A model generated the notes under the pieces. The model was not told where the DNA came from, searched no databases, and saw only the letters and a list, made by a program, of their open reading frames with translations. Positions 9,349-17,038 of a DNA stretch of 64,000 bases are shown here, in pieces (the stretch's first letter is position 1; every line of letters starts with the position of its first letter). A program made the translations under genes and the position numbers. This DNA is from Loktanella sp. DSM 29012 (GTDB taxonomy: Bacteria > Pseudomonadota > Alphaproteobacteria > Rhodobacterales > Rhodobacteraceae), in assembly GCF_900110705.1 (NCBI RefSeq), contig NZ_FOEJ01000002.1, positions 372,001-436,000 of the forward strand, written 5' to 3'.

Positions 9349-10728
9349 TCAATGGGCGCCGCGGCCGGACAGGACGGCGCGGAAGGTCATGGCGATCAGG
9401 ATCAGGTCCAGGATCAGGGTGCGCGATGCGGCATAGGCCAGATCCATGTCGATCATCCGGTCGAACCCGATATCGGCACGGCCGGACACCTGCCACAGGC
9501 CGGTGATCCCGGGTTTTACCGCCAGCCGCCCGTAGGCACGTGCGGGATAGGCCGCCACCTCGGATGGCAGGGCAGGACGCGGACCGACGATCGACATTTC
9601 GCCGCGCAGGACGTTCAGGATCTGCGGCAGTTCGTCGATGGAAAACCGCCGGATGAACCGGCCCACGCGGGTGACGCGCGGATCGTTGCGGGATTTGAAA
9701 CACACACCCTCGCGGTCAGAGGTCGCAAGCAGCGCTGCCCGGCGGGCTTCGGCGTCCTGCCCCATCGACCGAAACTTCAGCATCTGGAACGGGACGCCGT
9801 CCCGGCCAACCCGCGTCTGGCGGAAAAAGACCGGACCACGGCTGTCCATCTTGATGGCGATGGCGGTCAGCGTGCACAACGGTGCCAGTGCGACCAGTGC
9901 GGATGCAGACACCGTGATGTCCAGCGTGCGGCGCAACACCGCTGCGCGTGGTGCGTGACGCGCGGCCCGGATGGCGCTGCGGGCCAGAAATGTTGCGTTG
10001 CCGAGCAGATAGCGTTTCGCCAGACGCCGTGGTTCCTGCGCCAGCCGCCAGATCCATTCGGACCGGGCACGGCGCAGCCAGACCGGCGCGCGCGATACGT
10101 TGCCCGCGTAGAAATCCAGTGCGGCCCCCACGCCCAGTGTCAGCGCGGCGTTCAGCAGATGGGCATTGCGGTGCAACCAAATTTCCTGTGCAGGCACACC
10201 CAGCGCGACCAGCACGATATCGGCACCGGTGGCGTTGATATCGGCGATGACCGCGGCATCGTCCTGCGCACCGGCGAAACCGTCACGTGTTCCTGTGATC
10301 CGCAGATGTGGAATGGCACGGATCAGGTTGCGTGCCGCCAGATCGGCTGTTCCGGGCGTGCCGCCGAACAAGAATACACCGCGACCTTCGCGGGCGGCCT
10401 GGACCAGCAGCGCCGGGATCAGGTCGGTGCCATTCAGGTTTGCGGTCAACCGCTGCCCTGTCATCCGGGCGGCCAGCGATACGCCAAGTCCGTCGGGCAA
10501 CAGCATGTCGGCGCAGCGCAGCGCAGCCGCATACTGGCGGTCGCTCTCCATCACGTTAGCACAGTGGGCGTTGACAAAGAACGCACGGCGGCGTCCCGGG
10601 GCCAGCAATTGTGCCACGGCTTGCGGTGTCGTCATGTTGGCCAGCGTCAGGTCCAGCGTCGGCAGATAAGTCGTCGGACGCAGCATGACGGGCAAGGCGG
10701 CGCGAAAATCGTCGGCAGTATGTTTCAT
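9349..10728 (-). CDS. Fused WecG/TagA-type glycosyltransferase and monotopic phosphoglycosyl transferase
   Basis: A 459-residue two-domain protein. Residues about 25-200 match the WecG/TagA/CpsF (GT26) family, with FFVNAHCANV, LLPDGLGV, NLNGTDLIP and VALGVPAQEIW. Residues about 260-459 are a bacterial sugar transferase of the WbaP/ExoY type: a hydrophobic re-entrant helix, then MLKFRSM, the catalytic DELPQ, VLRGEMSIVGPRP and KPGITGLWQVSGR. The C-terminal half would load sugar-1-phosphate onto undecaprenyl phosphate, and the N-terminal half would add the second sugar. Fusing the two would channel the lipid intermediate. An AGGA ribosome-binding site supports the ATG. It is the first gene of an operon with galU. 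Confidence 0.93.
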   Translation of the reverse strand: MKHTADDFRAALPVMLRPTTYLPTLDLTLANMTTPQAVAQLLAPGRRRAFFVNAHCANVMESDRQYAAALRCADMLLPDGLGVSLAARMTGQRLTANLNGTDLIPALLVQAAREGRGVFLFGGTPGTADLAARNLIRAIPHLRITGTRDGFAGAQDDAAVIADINATGADIVLVALGVPAQEIWLHRNAHLLNAALTLGVGAALDFYAGNVSRAPVWLRRARSEWIWRLAQEPRRLAKRYLLGNATFLARSAIRAARHAPRAAVLRRTLDITVSASALVALAPLCTLTAIAIKMDSRGPVFFRQTRVGRDGVPFQMLKFRSMGQDAEARRAALLATSDREGVCFKSRNDPRVTRVGRFIRRFSIDELPQILNVLRGEMSIVGPRPALPSEVAAYPARAYGRLAVKPGITGLWQVSGRADIGFDRMIDMDLAYAASRTLILDLILIAMTFRAVLSGRGAH

Positions 10729-10882
10729 CGGGGTCGTCCTGTGTTCAAATGATCTGGGTCATAGATCCTTGAAAACAGGCACTTCTCGCAACGGAGCGAG
10801 CGGACAGGCGGACGCCCCATGCGATCCTGCGACATCTACAGCGGGTCATCGTCGCCCCCAATTGAATGGTAAACATATCCTA

Positions 10883-10904
10883 ATTGGTTAACGCCCTAAC
10901 CAAT
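10883..10904. promoter_or_regulatory. Inverted repeat in the divergent region upstream of the response regulator
   Basis: ATTGGTTA and TAACCAAT form a perfect 8-base inverted repeat separated by ACGCCC. It lies between the divergent fused-transferase gene (start 10728) and the LuxR-type regulator gene (start 10976). It differs from the CTATCCG palindrome and could be an operator for another regulator or a site for autoregulation. Confidence 0.4.
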
Positions 10905-10923
10905 ATTGTGGGTCATGGCGCCT

Positions 10924-10951
10924 TTGATTGGTCACAGTGATTGTCTAGGCT
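10924..10951 (+). promoter_or_regulatory. Possible sigma-70 promoter of the response regulator gene
   Basis: TTGATT at 10924-10929 and TAGGCT at 10946-10951 are separated by 16 bases and lie 25 bases before the ATG of the LuxR-type regulator. The match is modest, and alphaproteobacterial promoters are poorly conserved, so this is only a candidate. Confidence 0.3.
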
Positions 10952-10975
10952 GCATTAACGAAACGAGGACACGCT

Positions 10976-11590
10976 ATGAGAGTATTGATCGCCGATGATC
11001 ACGACCTGCTGCGGGATACGCTTGTCATGTTCTTGCAGGCCCAGGGCGGGATCGACACGGAATCCGTCGCGGATTTCGACGCGGCCTGTGCGCGGATCAC
11101 TGCGGACGCGCCTTATGACCTCATCCTGCTGGACTACAACATGCCCGGCATGAACGGGTTGGACGGTTTGAAAAAGGCGATTGCAATGGGGGACGGCCAG
11201 CGTGTCGCGCTGATGTCCGGAGAGGCGACCCGCCAGATCGCAGAGGATGCGCTGGATTCGGGGGCCGCCGGTTTCGTGCCGAAATCCCTGCCTGCCAAAT
11301 CGCTGGTCAACGCTGTGAAATTCATGGCGATGGGCGAACAATACGCCCCCATCGATTTCATGACGGCGGTCGAGGAAACGCAATGCAACCCGCTGGCAGA
11401 GAAGCTGACGGCGCGGGAATTGCAGGTTCTCAAGGGGTTGACCGAAGGCAAATCCAACAAGGAAATCGCCCGCGACCTCGACATTACCGAACCGACCGTA
11501 AAGCTGCATGTCAAAACGCTATACCGCAAGGTCGGGGCCGCAAACCGCACGCAGGCTGCGATGATCGCCCGCGAGGCGGGGCTCTTCTAA
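10976..11590 (+). CDS. LuxR/NarL-family response regulator
   Basis: A 204-residue two-domain regulator. The receiver domain (residues 1-115) keeps the acidic pair D7-D8, the phospho-acceptor D53 in LLDYNMPG and the conserved K103. The C-terminal HTH (about 140-204) shows LTARELQVLKGLTEGKSNKE and the recognition helix region EPTVKLHVKTLYRKVGA, which is the GerE/LuxR class. No kinase lies beside it, but the hybrid kinase at 5284-7806 in the same locus ends in an Hpt domain that could phosphorylate it. It sits among exopolysaccharide genes that carry a shared palindrome upstream, so it is the best local candidate to bind it. A GAGGA ribosome-binding site precedes the ATG. Confidence 0.93.
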   Translation: MRVLIADDHDLLRDTLVMFLQAQGGIDTESVADFDAACARITADAPYDLILLDYNMPGMNGLDGLKKAIAMGDGQRVALMSGEATRQIAEDALDSGAAGFVPKSLPAKSLVNAVKFMAMGEQYAPIDFMTAVEETQCNPLAEKLTARELQVLKGLTEGKSNKEIARDLDITEPTVKLHVKTLYRKVGAANRTQAAMIAREAGLF

Positions 11591-11594
11591 GGAC

Positions 11595-11610
11595 CTATCC
11601 TGACGGATAG
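11595..11610. promoter_or_regulatory. Palindromic operator candidate, copy 3 of 3
   Basis: CTATCCT-GA-CGGATAG matches the copies at 3966 and 8419 with one arm mismatch. It begins four bases after the response regulator stop codon and about 90 bases before the ATG of the Wzz-like gene, the same spacing range as the other two copies. Confidence 0.55.
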
Positions 11611-11634
11611 TGCGACGGACGGATGGACCGGACG

Positions 11635-11663
11635 ATTAACCATACGCCCACGCGACGGTTAAT
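11635..11663. promoter_or_regulatory. Wide inverted repeat before the Wzz-like gene
   Basis: ATTAACC and GGTTAAT form a perfect 7-base inverted repeat with a 15-base spacer. It lies between the third CTATCCG palindrome and the start of the Wzz-like gene. The half-sites resemble the GGTTA/TAACC arms at 10883-10904, so the same protein could bind both places. This is a weak inference. Confidence 0.3.
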
Positions 11664-11699
11664 TGGCAAATAGGTAAACAGCGGCAAAGGAGATTGCCG

Positions 11700-13133
11700 A
11701 TGTTGATTGCCCCCACCCTGCCCCCTGCTGCCACACCGCGCCGGTCGCGTATCCGCCGTGCCCTGCTGGGTGGCGGGTTGGCCGATCTGGGCCGCCTGCC
11801 CCGCTATGCGGCATTCGCGATCCTGGGGGCCACACTGATCTGGGCACCGATCACGGGGTATCTGCGGACAGCACCGCTGACCTACAAATCCAGCACGTCG
11901 CTGATCCTGCCCGGTTCGGGGGCATCCGCATCGCTGAACCTTAACGGCATCGGTCAGGCCAGCTCTTATGCAAGTTCGGCATTCGCCAGCAACGCGGTCA
12001 GCCCGACCGAAACCTACAAACGCCTGCTGAACGCCGACCGCATCCTCGCCGCGGCCGCCAGGTCACTGGACATCAGCATGCCGGATCTGGGCCGCCCGCG
12101 CGTGTCACTGGTCGACCAGACCAGCCTGATCCATTTCGAAATGACAGGCGGCAGCCCCGTCGAGGCCAAGGCGCGCGGCGAGGCGATCCTGGATGCGTTT
12201 TTCACCGAATTGGACGCCCTGCGCGCCGACGAGGTTGCAACCCGCGAGGACAGCGGATTGCAGGCCATCGCCGACTATCGCGATTCGGTCGCGCAGACCC
12301 GGGCCGCCATCAGCACCCTCCAGGACAGCAGCGGATTGTTGTCGGTCGAACAATACGACGTGCTGATGGACCGGCACCTTGCCTTGGAAACCGAACTGCG
12401 CGTCCAGACGGCAACCCTCGCCGAAAAAGAGGCCGCGACAGCCAGCCTTTCGTCACAACTGGGCGTCAGTGCCGAGGCAGCGGCCCGGACGCTCAAGCTC
12501 TTTGCCGACGGTGCCTATCTGTCCTTGTTGGACGAGGCTGCGCGCTTTGCTGCCCAGTTGGCAGAGGCGCAATCGCAATTCGGACCGCGCCATCCGCAGG
12601 TCGTCACGGCCCGACAGGGCCACGATACTGCACGCAGCACGGCACAGGCCCTCGCGCGACAGGTCACGGGTCTGGATGATGCAACACTGGCTGGCCTCGA
12701 CCTCGCACCGCAGGGCGTGCGGGCCGACCTGCTGGCGCAACTGGTCCAGATGCAGGCAGACAGCCGCGGCGCGCGCCAACAGCTCGAGGCGCTGCGTGCG
12801 CAATACGCCGCAGGTCAGCGCGATCTGGCCGCCAAGGCCGCTGCGGCCGCACAACTACAGGATCTCGAACGTGATTTTTCGGTGGCAGAGGCTGTCTTTG
12901 CCTCGGCCATCGCGCGGGCGCAATCCAGCAAATCGGACGTCTACGCGTCCTATCCGCTGGTGCAGGTGCTGGAAAACCCGTCGCTTGCGGACAGACCTTC
13001 ATCCCCCAACCGCAAGCTGGCCTATGCCGCAGGCGGGGCCGCGACGATGATGATGTTGTTCGGCCTGTTGATGGGCTGGGTCCGTCTGGCACTGATCAGC
13101 CGCCTGCTGACCAAACCGGAGCGTCCCGCATGA
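11700..13133 (+). CDS. Wzz-like polysaccharide co-polymerase without a kinase domain
   Basis: A 477-residue inner-membrane protein. A first transmembrane helix lies near residues 40-60 (YAAFAILGATLIWAPITGYL). A long periplasmic region with coiled-coil-rich Ala/Gln/Leu sequence (about 170-420) follows, then a second helix near the C-terminus (AAGGAATMMMLFGLLMGWV). The SPNRKLAYA stretch just before the last helix corresponds to the conserved P-x-x-P segment of chain-length regulators. Only about 20 residues follow the last helix, so there is no Wzc-type tyrosine kinase. The ATG at 11700 follows AAGGAGA; a TTG two codons earlier is less likely. It is coupled to the polymerase gene by an ATGA overlap and probably sets chain length. 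Confidence 0.85.
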   Translation: MLIAPTLPPAATPRRSRIRRALLGGGLADLGRLPRYAAFAILGATLIWAPITGYLRTAPLTYKSSTSLILPGSGASASLNLNGIGQASSYASSAFASNAVSPTETYKRLLNADRILAAAARSLDISMPDLGRPRVSLVDQTSLIHFEMTGGSPVEAKARGEAILDAFFTELDALRADEVATREDSGLQAIADYRDSVAQTRAAISTLQDSSGLLSVEQYDVLMDRHLALETELRVQTATLAEKEAATASLSSQLGVSAEAAARTLKLFADGAYLSLLDEAARFAAQLAEAQSQFGPRHPQVVTARQGHDTARSTAQALARQVTGLDDATLAGLDLAPQGVRADLLAQLVQMQADSRGARQQLEALRAQYAAGQRDLAAKAAAAAQLQDLERDFSVAEAVFASAIARAQSSKSDVYASYPLVQVLENPSLADRPSSPNRKLAYAAGGAATMMMLFGLLMGWVRLALISRLLTKPERPA

Positions 13134-14395
13134 CCGACCTGAACCCGGTCGAGCGGTTCATCTACAAGACGCTGGTTTACACTTGGCCGCTTTATTTCAT
13201 CGGCGCGCTTTATGTGGTGGGACCCGTGCTGGCCTGGATGCTGGGTGCCTTGGCTGTTCTGGTCCTGTTTCTGGGCGATGCGATCCGGGATGACATGCGT
13301 GCCGCCGGACCGATCCCGCCGGTGGTCTGGATGTGGATCATCGGCATGGCCGTGATGCTGGTCGCCCTCTGGGTCGGTCACCTGAACTGGGACATGGGCC
13401 TGAAGCAGACGATCAAATCCAGCATCGGCTGGGCCAAGGGCTGGGCCTTGATGGCGCTGTTTCCGCTGGCGGGTGCAGTCCTGCCGATCCGGCGCAGCGT
13501 GCTGATCCGGGGGCAATGCGTCATTGGGCTGGGCACATTGATCCTGGCCCCCATCCTGCTGGCCGCACCACATATCGGATTGCCGGAGAAAATATTGACC
13601 TCGCCGCTCAAGGCCGTCGGTGGACCGGGGCCAGAGTATTTTTCGGTCTATTTCTTTACCTGGGACCCGTCCAGCTGGACCCCACGCTGGCAATTCTACG
13701 CCCCCTGGTCACCCTTTGCCGCGATGCTGGGCCTGATGATGGTCCTGTTCGCGATGGAAGAGGACAACACACGCTGGCGGCGCATCGGGATCGCCGCGGG
13801 CATGCTGATGATCCTCGCGTCGAAATCGCGCATGGGGTTGGTCGGGCTGGTGGCCTGCACGATCGGACCCCGCATGATGCCGTTGCTGTTGCGCGGCTGG
13901 GCCTGGCAGGTGGTGGCCGGTCTGACGGCCTCCATGGCGATGCTGGGGGCCACGATGGCCGCTGCCGCCCTCGATGCGGTCGCCACGTTCAAGGGGGCCC
14001 GCGCCGACAGCACGCGGGTGCGCGAAACCCTGCAACGGATCGCTTGGGAGCGTTGGAAAAACGACGCTGTCTGGTTCGGTCACGGGCGCGTGGCCCCTGG
14101 ATCGCACGCGGTGGAATACATGCCGATCGGCAGTCACCACACTTGGTATGGGCTGTTGTTCGTCAAGGGCGTGGTCGGTCTGCTGGCGCTGCTGGTGCCC
14201 TTTGTCTGGCAGTTGGCCATCGCGATGAAGGACGCCACGCTGGGGCCGCGCGGACGGCTGCCAATGGGCTTCATGATGACGCTGACGCTGCTGTCCTTTG
14301 GTGAAAACGTCGAAATCGAGGCCTATCTGCTGTGGCCGGGCCTGATGCTCTTGGGCATCCACGCGCGCGAGGTGCGCAGCGCCCCTGCCTTGTGA
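13130..14395 (+). CDS. Wzy-like polysaccharide polymerase / O-antigen ligase-type membrane protein
   Basis: A 421-residue protein with roughly ten transmembrane segments and a large soluble loop around residues 150-195 and 280-330. The loop before the last helices holds GHGRVAPGSHAVEYM and GSHHTWYGLLFVKGVVGL, the pattern of an O-antigen ligase/polymerase (Wzy_C) domain with H-x-x-W/Y residues. The protein would join flipped repeat units in the periplasm. Its ATG overlaps the Wzz-like stop codon, so co-polymerase and polymerase are translated together, as expected for partners. It could instead be a ligase that attaches polymer to another acceptor; with no lipopolysaccharide genes nearby, polymerase is the better guess. 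Confidence 0.75.
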   Translation: MTDLNPVERFIYKTLVYTWPLYFIGALYVVGPVLAWMLGALAVLVLFLGDAIRDDMRAAGPIPPVVWMWIIGMAVMLVALWVGHLNWDMGLKQTIKSSIGWAKGWALMALFPLAGAVLPIRRSVLIRGQCVIGLGTLILAPILLAAPHIGLPEKILTSPLKAVGGPGPEYFSVYFFTWDPSSWTPRWQFYAPWSPFAAMLGLMMVLFAMEEDNTRWRRIGIAAGMLMILASKSRMGLVGLVACTIGPRMMPLLLRGWAWQVVAGLTASMAMLGATMAAAALDAVATFKGARADSTRVRETLQRIAWERWKNDAVWFGHGRVAPGSHAVEYMPIGSHHTWYGLLFVKGVVGLLALLVPFVWQLAIAMKDATLGPRGRLPMGFMMTLTLLSFGENVEIEAYLLWPGLMLLGIHAREVRSAPAL

Positions 14396-14463
14396 TCAAC
14401 GGGGCGTTGTCACGGACCCGCCCCTGCCCCAAGGTATCCGGTGATGCACCACAGGATACTGTC

Positions 14464-15441
14464 ATGACCGATCTCAACCAGCCGCTGGGCGGCAATACCA
14501 TGCCCCGTTTCGGTGGCCCCGCGACCATGATGCGGCTGCCCGCACAGGATAGCGCCGCCGGGCTGGATGCCTGTTTCATTGGCGTACCGCTGGATATCGG
14601 CACGTCAAACCGGCCCGGCACGCGGCTGGGTCCGCGCCAGATCCGCGACGAAAGCAGGATGCTGCGTCCCTACAACATGGCGACCGGGGCCGCGCCCTTT
14701 GACAGCTTGCAGGTGGCGGACCTTGGCGACGTGCCGATCAACACATTCGATCTGAAAAAATCGGTCGGGATCATTGCCGATCACTACCGCGCGGTCCTGG
14801 CCCACGACGTGATCCCGCTGACACTGGGCGGGGATCATACGATCACCTGGCCCATCCTGCGGGCGATTGCCGAAAAATACGGCCCCGTTGCCCTGATCCA
14901 TGTCGATGCCCACGCCGACACCAACGCGGATATGTTTGGCGAAACGGTGGCCCACGGCTGCCCGTTCCGCCGCGCCCACGAGGAGGGTCTGCTGATCGAC
15001 GACAAGGTGTTCCAGATCGGGTTGCGCGGCACCGGCTATGCCCCCGCCGATTTCGACTGGGGCCGCGCGCGTGGCTGGTCCGTCATCCCGGCCGAGGCGT
15101 GCTGGCACAGATCACTGACCCCGTTGATGGCGCAAATCCGCGACCGGATCGGCGATGCCCCGGTCTATCTGACCTTTGATATCGACAGTCTGGACCCCGC
15201 ATTTGCCCCCGGCACGGGCACGGCGGAAATCGGTGGTCTGACAATCCAGCAAGGCATGGAAATCGTGCGCGGCTGCGCTGGTCTCAATCTGGTCGGCTGC
15301 GATCTGGTCGAGGTCTCGCCGCCCTATGACATGGCCGGCAACACCGCCGTGACGGGCGCTGGCCTGCTGTTTGAAATGTTGTGCGCCCTGCCCGGCGTTT
15401 CACGGACCGGTCAGGGCGCCACATCCGATATCGCGTTCTAG
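14464..15441 (+). CDS. Arginase-family ureohydrolase (agmatinase or guanidino-acid hydrolase)
   Basis: A 325-residue metal-dependent hydrolase that releases urea from a guanidino substrate. The dimetal ligands are all present: His in LTLGGDHTITW, the DAHAD cluster in HVDAHADTNADMFGE and FDIDSLDPAFAPGTGT. The segment HGCPFRRAHEEGLL after the second motif is usual in proteins annotated as agmatinase, guanidinobutyrase or guanidinopropionase. The ATG at 14464 gives a normal N-terminus; upstream in-frame codons belong to the polymerase gene. Its TAG stop shares CTAG with the convergent ABC permease gene. The transporter next to it suggests the substrate may be imported, but specificity cannot be decided. 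Confidence 0.88.
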   Translation: MTDLNQPLGGNTMPRFGGPATMMRLPAQDSAAGLDACFIGVPLDIGTSNRPGTRLGPRQIRDESRMLRPYNMATGAAPFDSLQVADLGDVPINTFDLKKSVGIIADHYRAVLAHDVIPLTLGGDHTITWPILRAIAEKYGPVALIHVDAHADTNADMFGETVAHGCPFRRAHEEGLLIDDKVFQIGLRGTGYAPADFDWGRARGWSVIPAEACWHRSLTPLMAQIRDRIGDAPVYLTFDIDSLDPAFAPGTGTAEIGGLTIQQGMEIVRGCAGLNLVGCDLVEVSPPYDMAGNTAVTGAGLLFEMLCALPGVSRTGQGATSDIAF

Positions 15442-16196
15442 CTTTGCGCGCGTTCGGCCCAGCCTGCGAATATCTTTTCCAGGAAAACGACCGCGTAATA
15501 CAGCACGATCCCCAACACCGCGAGCGCGATCAGAACGGCAAACATCAACGGGTAGTTGCCGTTCGTCTCGCCCGATTTGAACAGCGCACCAAGGCCCCGC
15601 CCGTGCGGGCTGACGATTTCCACAAGGTTGGTGCCGATGAACGCCAGCGTCGCCGCCACCTTGAGCGCGCCAAAAAATTCCGGCAGCGTTTTCGGCAGGG
15701 CGATCTTGCGGAAAATCGTGAATTTCGACGCGCCCAGCGCCCGCAGGATGTCCCGGTATTCCGGTTCCAGCGTCGACAGACCGATGCCCACCGAAACCGC
15801 GATCGGAAAGAACGAGATCATGAAGGCCATCAGCACCGTATTGAAATCGTGTTGCCCGATGAACAGCAGCGCAATGACAGGCACCAGCGTCGCCTTAGGC
15901 ACCGCGTTGAACCCGACCAGCAGCGGATAAAGCGCATCCCGCGCGATGCGCGAGAATCCGATGATCATGCCCAGCAGCGTGCCGAACACCACGGCCAAAA
16001 ACAGCCCGACAACGGTTCGCCACAGCGTTTGCCAGCCCATGATCAGAAACAATTCCTTGTATTGCCAAAATGCGGGCGGCAGGTCGGACGGCGACGCCAT
16101 CTTGTAGTTCGGCCAACCGTTGACCCAGACCAGAAATTCCCAAAACCCGAGGAAAATCAGGATCGACGCGACCGGAACGGCGATTTTGTACAGCAT
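15438..16196 (-). CDS. ABC transporter permease, NitT/TauT/thiamine-precursor type
   Basis: A 252-residue inner-membrane permease with about six helices and the EAA loop around EYRDILRALGASKFTIFRKI, the site that docks on the ATPase. It belongs to the BPD_transp_1 family found with NMT1/THI5-type binding proteins. Its ATG overlaps the ATPase stop by one base (TGATG), and the binding-protein gene lies upstream, so this is the last gene of a three-gene transporter operon. The shared CTAG stop with the ureohydrolase gene leaves no room for a separate terminator. Confidence 0.92.
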   Translation of the reverse strand: MLYKIAVPVASILIFLGFWEFLVWVNGWPNYKMASPSDLPPAFWQYKELFLIMGWQTLWRTVVGLFLAVVFGTLLGMIIGFSRIARDALYPLLVGFNAVPKATLVPVIALLFIGQHDFNTVLMAFMISFFPIAVSVGIGLSTLEPEYRDILRALGASKFTIFRKIALPKTLPEFFGALKVAATLAFIGTNLVEIVSPHGRGLGALFKSGETNGNYPLMFAVLIALAVLGIVLYYAVVFLEKIFAGWAERAQS

Positions 16197-16984
16197 CAGT
16201 GCGCCCCCCCGTCACGGCCCTGTGCGATCTTGATCTGATCACGCAGGATATGCAGCATGTCCGCCACCTTGGGCGTATAGAGAACGTCCAGCGTGCGGTC
16301 CTCTGGCAGATCGACGTCCATGACATATTGCGTGCGCGCAGGGCGACCTGACAGCACGATCACCTGGTCCCCCAGAAACACGCTTTCGCGCAAATCATGG
16401 GTAATCAGAACGGTGGTGAAGGGTTCGGCGCGGCGCAGATCGCGCATGGTCTGCCACAGGTCCTCGCGCGTGAATGCGTCGAGTGCGCCGAATGGTTCGT
16501 CCATGATCAGCACTTCGGGTTTGTGGACCAGCGACCGGCAGAGCGACGCGCGCTGCCGCATCCCGCCCGATAATTCAGAGGGGCGCTTGTTCTCGAACCC
16601 GGTCAGGCCGACCATATCCAGCAGTTCCATCGCGCGCGCCTCACGGTCGGCACGTGACATGCGCGGGGCGACGATTTCCAGCGGCAGGATCACATTGTCC
16701 ATGATCGAGCGCCATTCCAGCAGCACCGGGTTCTGAAACGCCATACCGACCGTCTTGCGCGGGCCCTTGACCCGTTCGCCATGCAGATAAACCTCGCCCT
16801 CGTCGGGCTTCATCAGACCGGCCACCAGCCGCGTCAACGTGGATTTGCCGCAACCAGACGGTCCGACCACAGCAGCAAAGGTGCCCGTCGGCACCGACAC
16901 ATTCAGACCGTCCAATACGGGCAATGGCCCGCTGGCGGTGGTATAGGCGTGTTTTACGCCCTTGATCTCGATTAGATTTTCGAT
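16196..16984 (-). CDS. ABC transporter ATP-binding protein with apparent ATC start codon
   Basis: This ATPase has Walker A GPSGCGKST, Q-loop FQNP, signature LSGGMRQR, Walker B VLIMDEP and H-loop LITHD, and energizes the permease at 15438. No ATG, GTG or TTG in this frame gives a full N-terminus: the first TTG (16924) would delete the first beta strand. The frame is open upstream and reads ENLIEIKGVKHAY after an ATC codon at 16984. That codon follows an AAGGGGGG ribosome-binding site at about 6 bases. The 262-residue product matches the usual length of this family. I therefore annotate an ATC start; a base difference from ATG or start at TTG are the alternatives. Confidence 0.85.
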   Translation of the reverse strand: MENLIEIKGVKHAYTTASGPLPVLDGLNVSVPTGTFAAVVGPSGCGKSTLTRLVAGLMKPDEGEVYLHGERVKGPRKTVGMAFQNPVLLEWRSIMDNVILPLEIVAPRMSRADREARAMELLDMVGLTGFENKRPSELSGGMRQRASLCRSLVHKPEVLIMDEPFGALDAFTREDLWQTMRDLRRAEPFTTVLITHDLRESVFLGDQVIVLSGRPARTQYVMDVDLPEDRTLDVLYTPKVADMLHILRDQIKIAQGRDGGAH

Positions 16985-17009
16985 GGTTTGCCCCCCTTGC
17001 TCTGAAATC

Positions 17010-17030
17010 GGGCCGCCCGATGGGCGGCCC
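17010..17030 (-). terminator. Intercistronic hairpin after the binding-protein gene
   Basis: GGGCCGCCC and GGGCGGCCC form a perfect 9-base stem with a 3-base loop, 8 bases after the binding-protein stop on the minus strand and before the ATPase gene. No T-run follows, so it more likely trims or stabilizes the upstream mRNA, or partly terminates, than fully stops transcription. Confidence 0.6.
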
Positions 17031-17038
17031 GTGATAGT

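Noticed and set aside
10883-11663. CtrA-type binding sites (TTAA-N7-TTAA)
   Set aside because: TTAAC half-sites are present, but none has the 7-base spacing; the dyads were recorded only as inverted repeats.
14401-14424. A hairpin after the polymerase gene as a terminator
   Set aside because: The 6-base stem has a 12-base loop and no T-run, so support is too weak.
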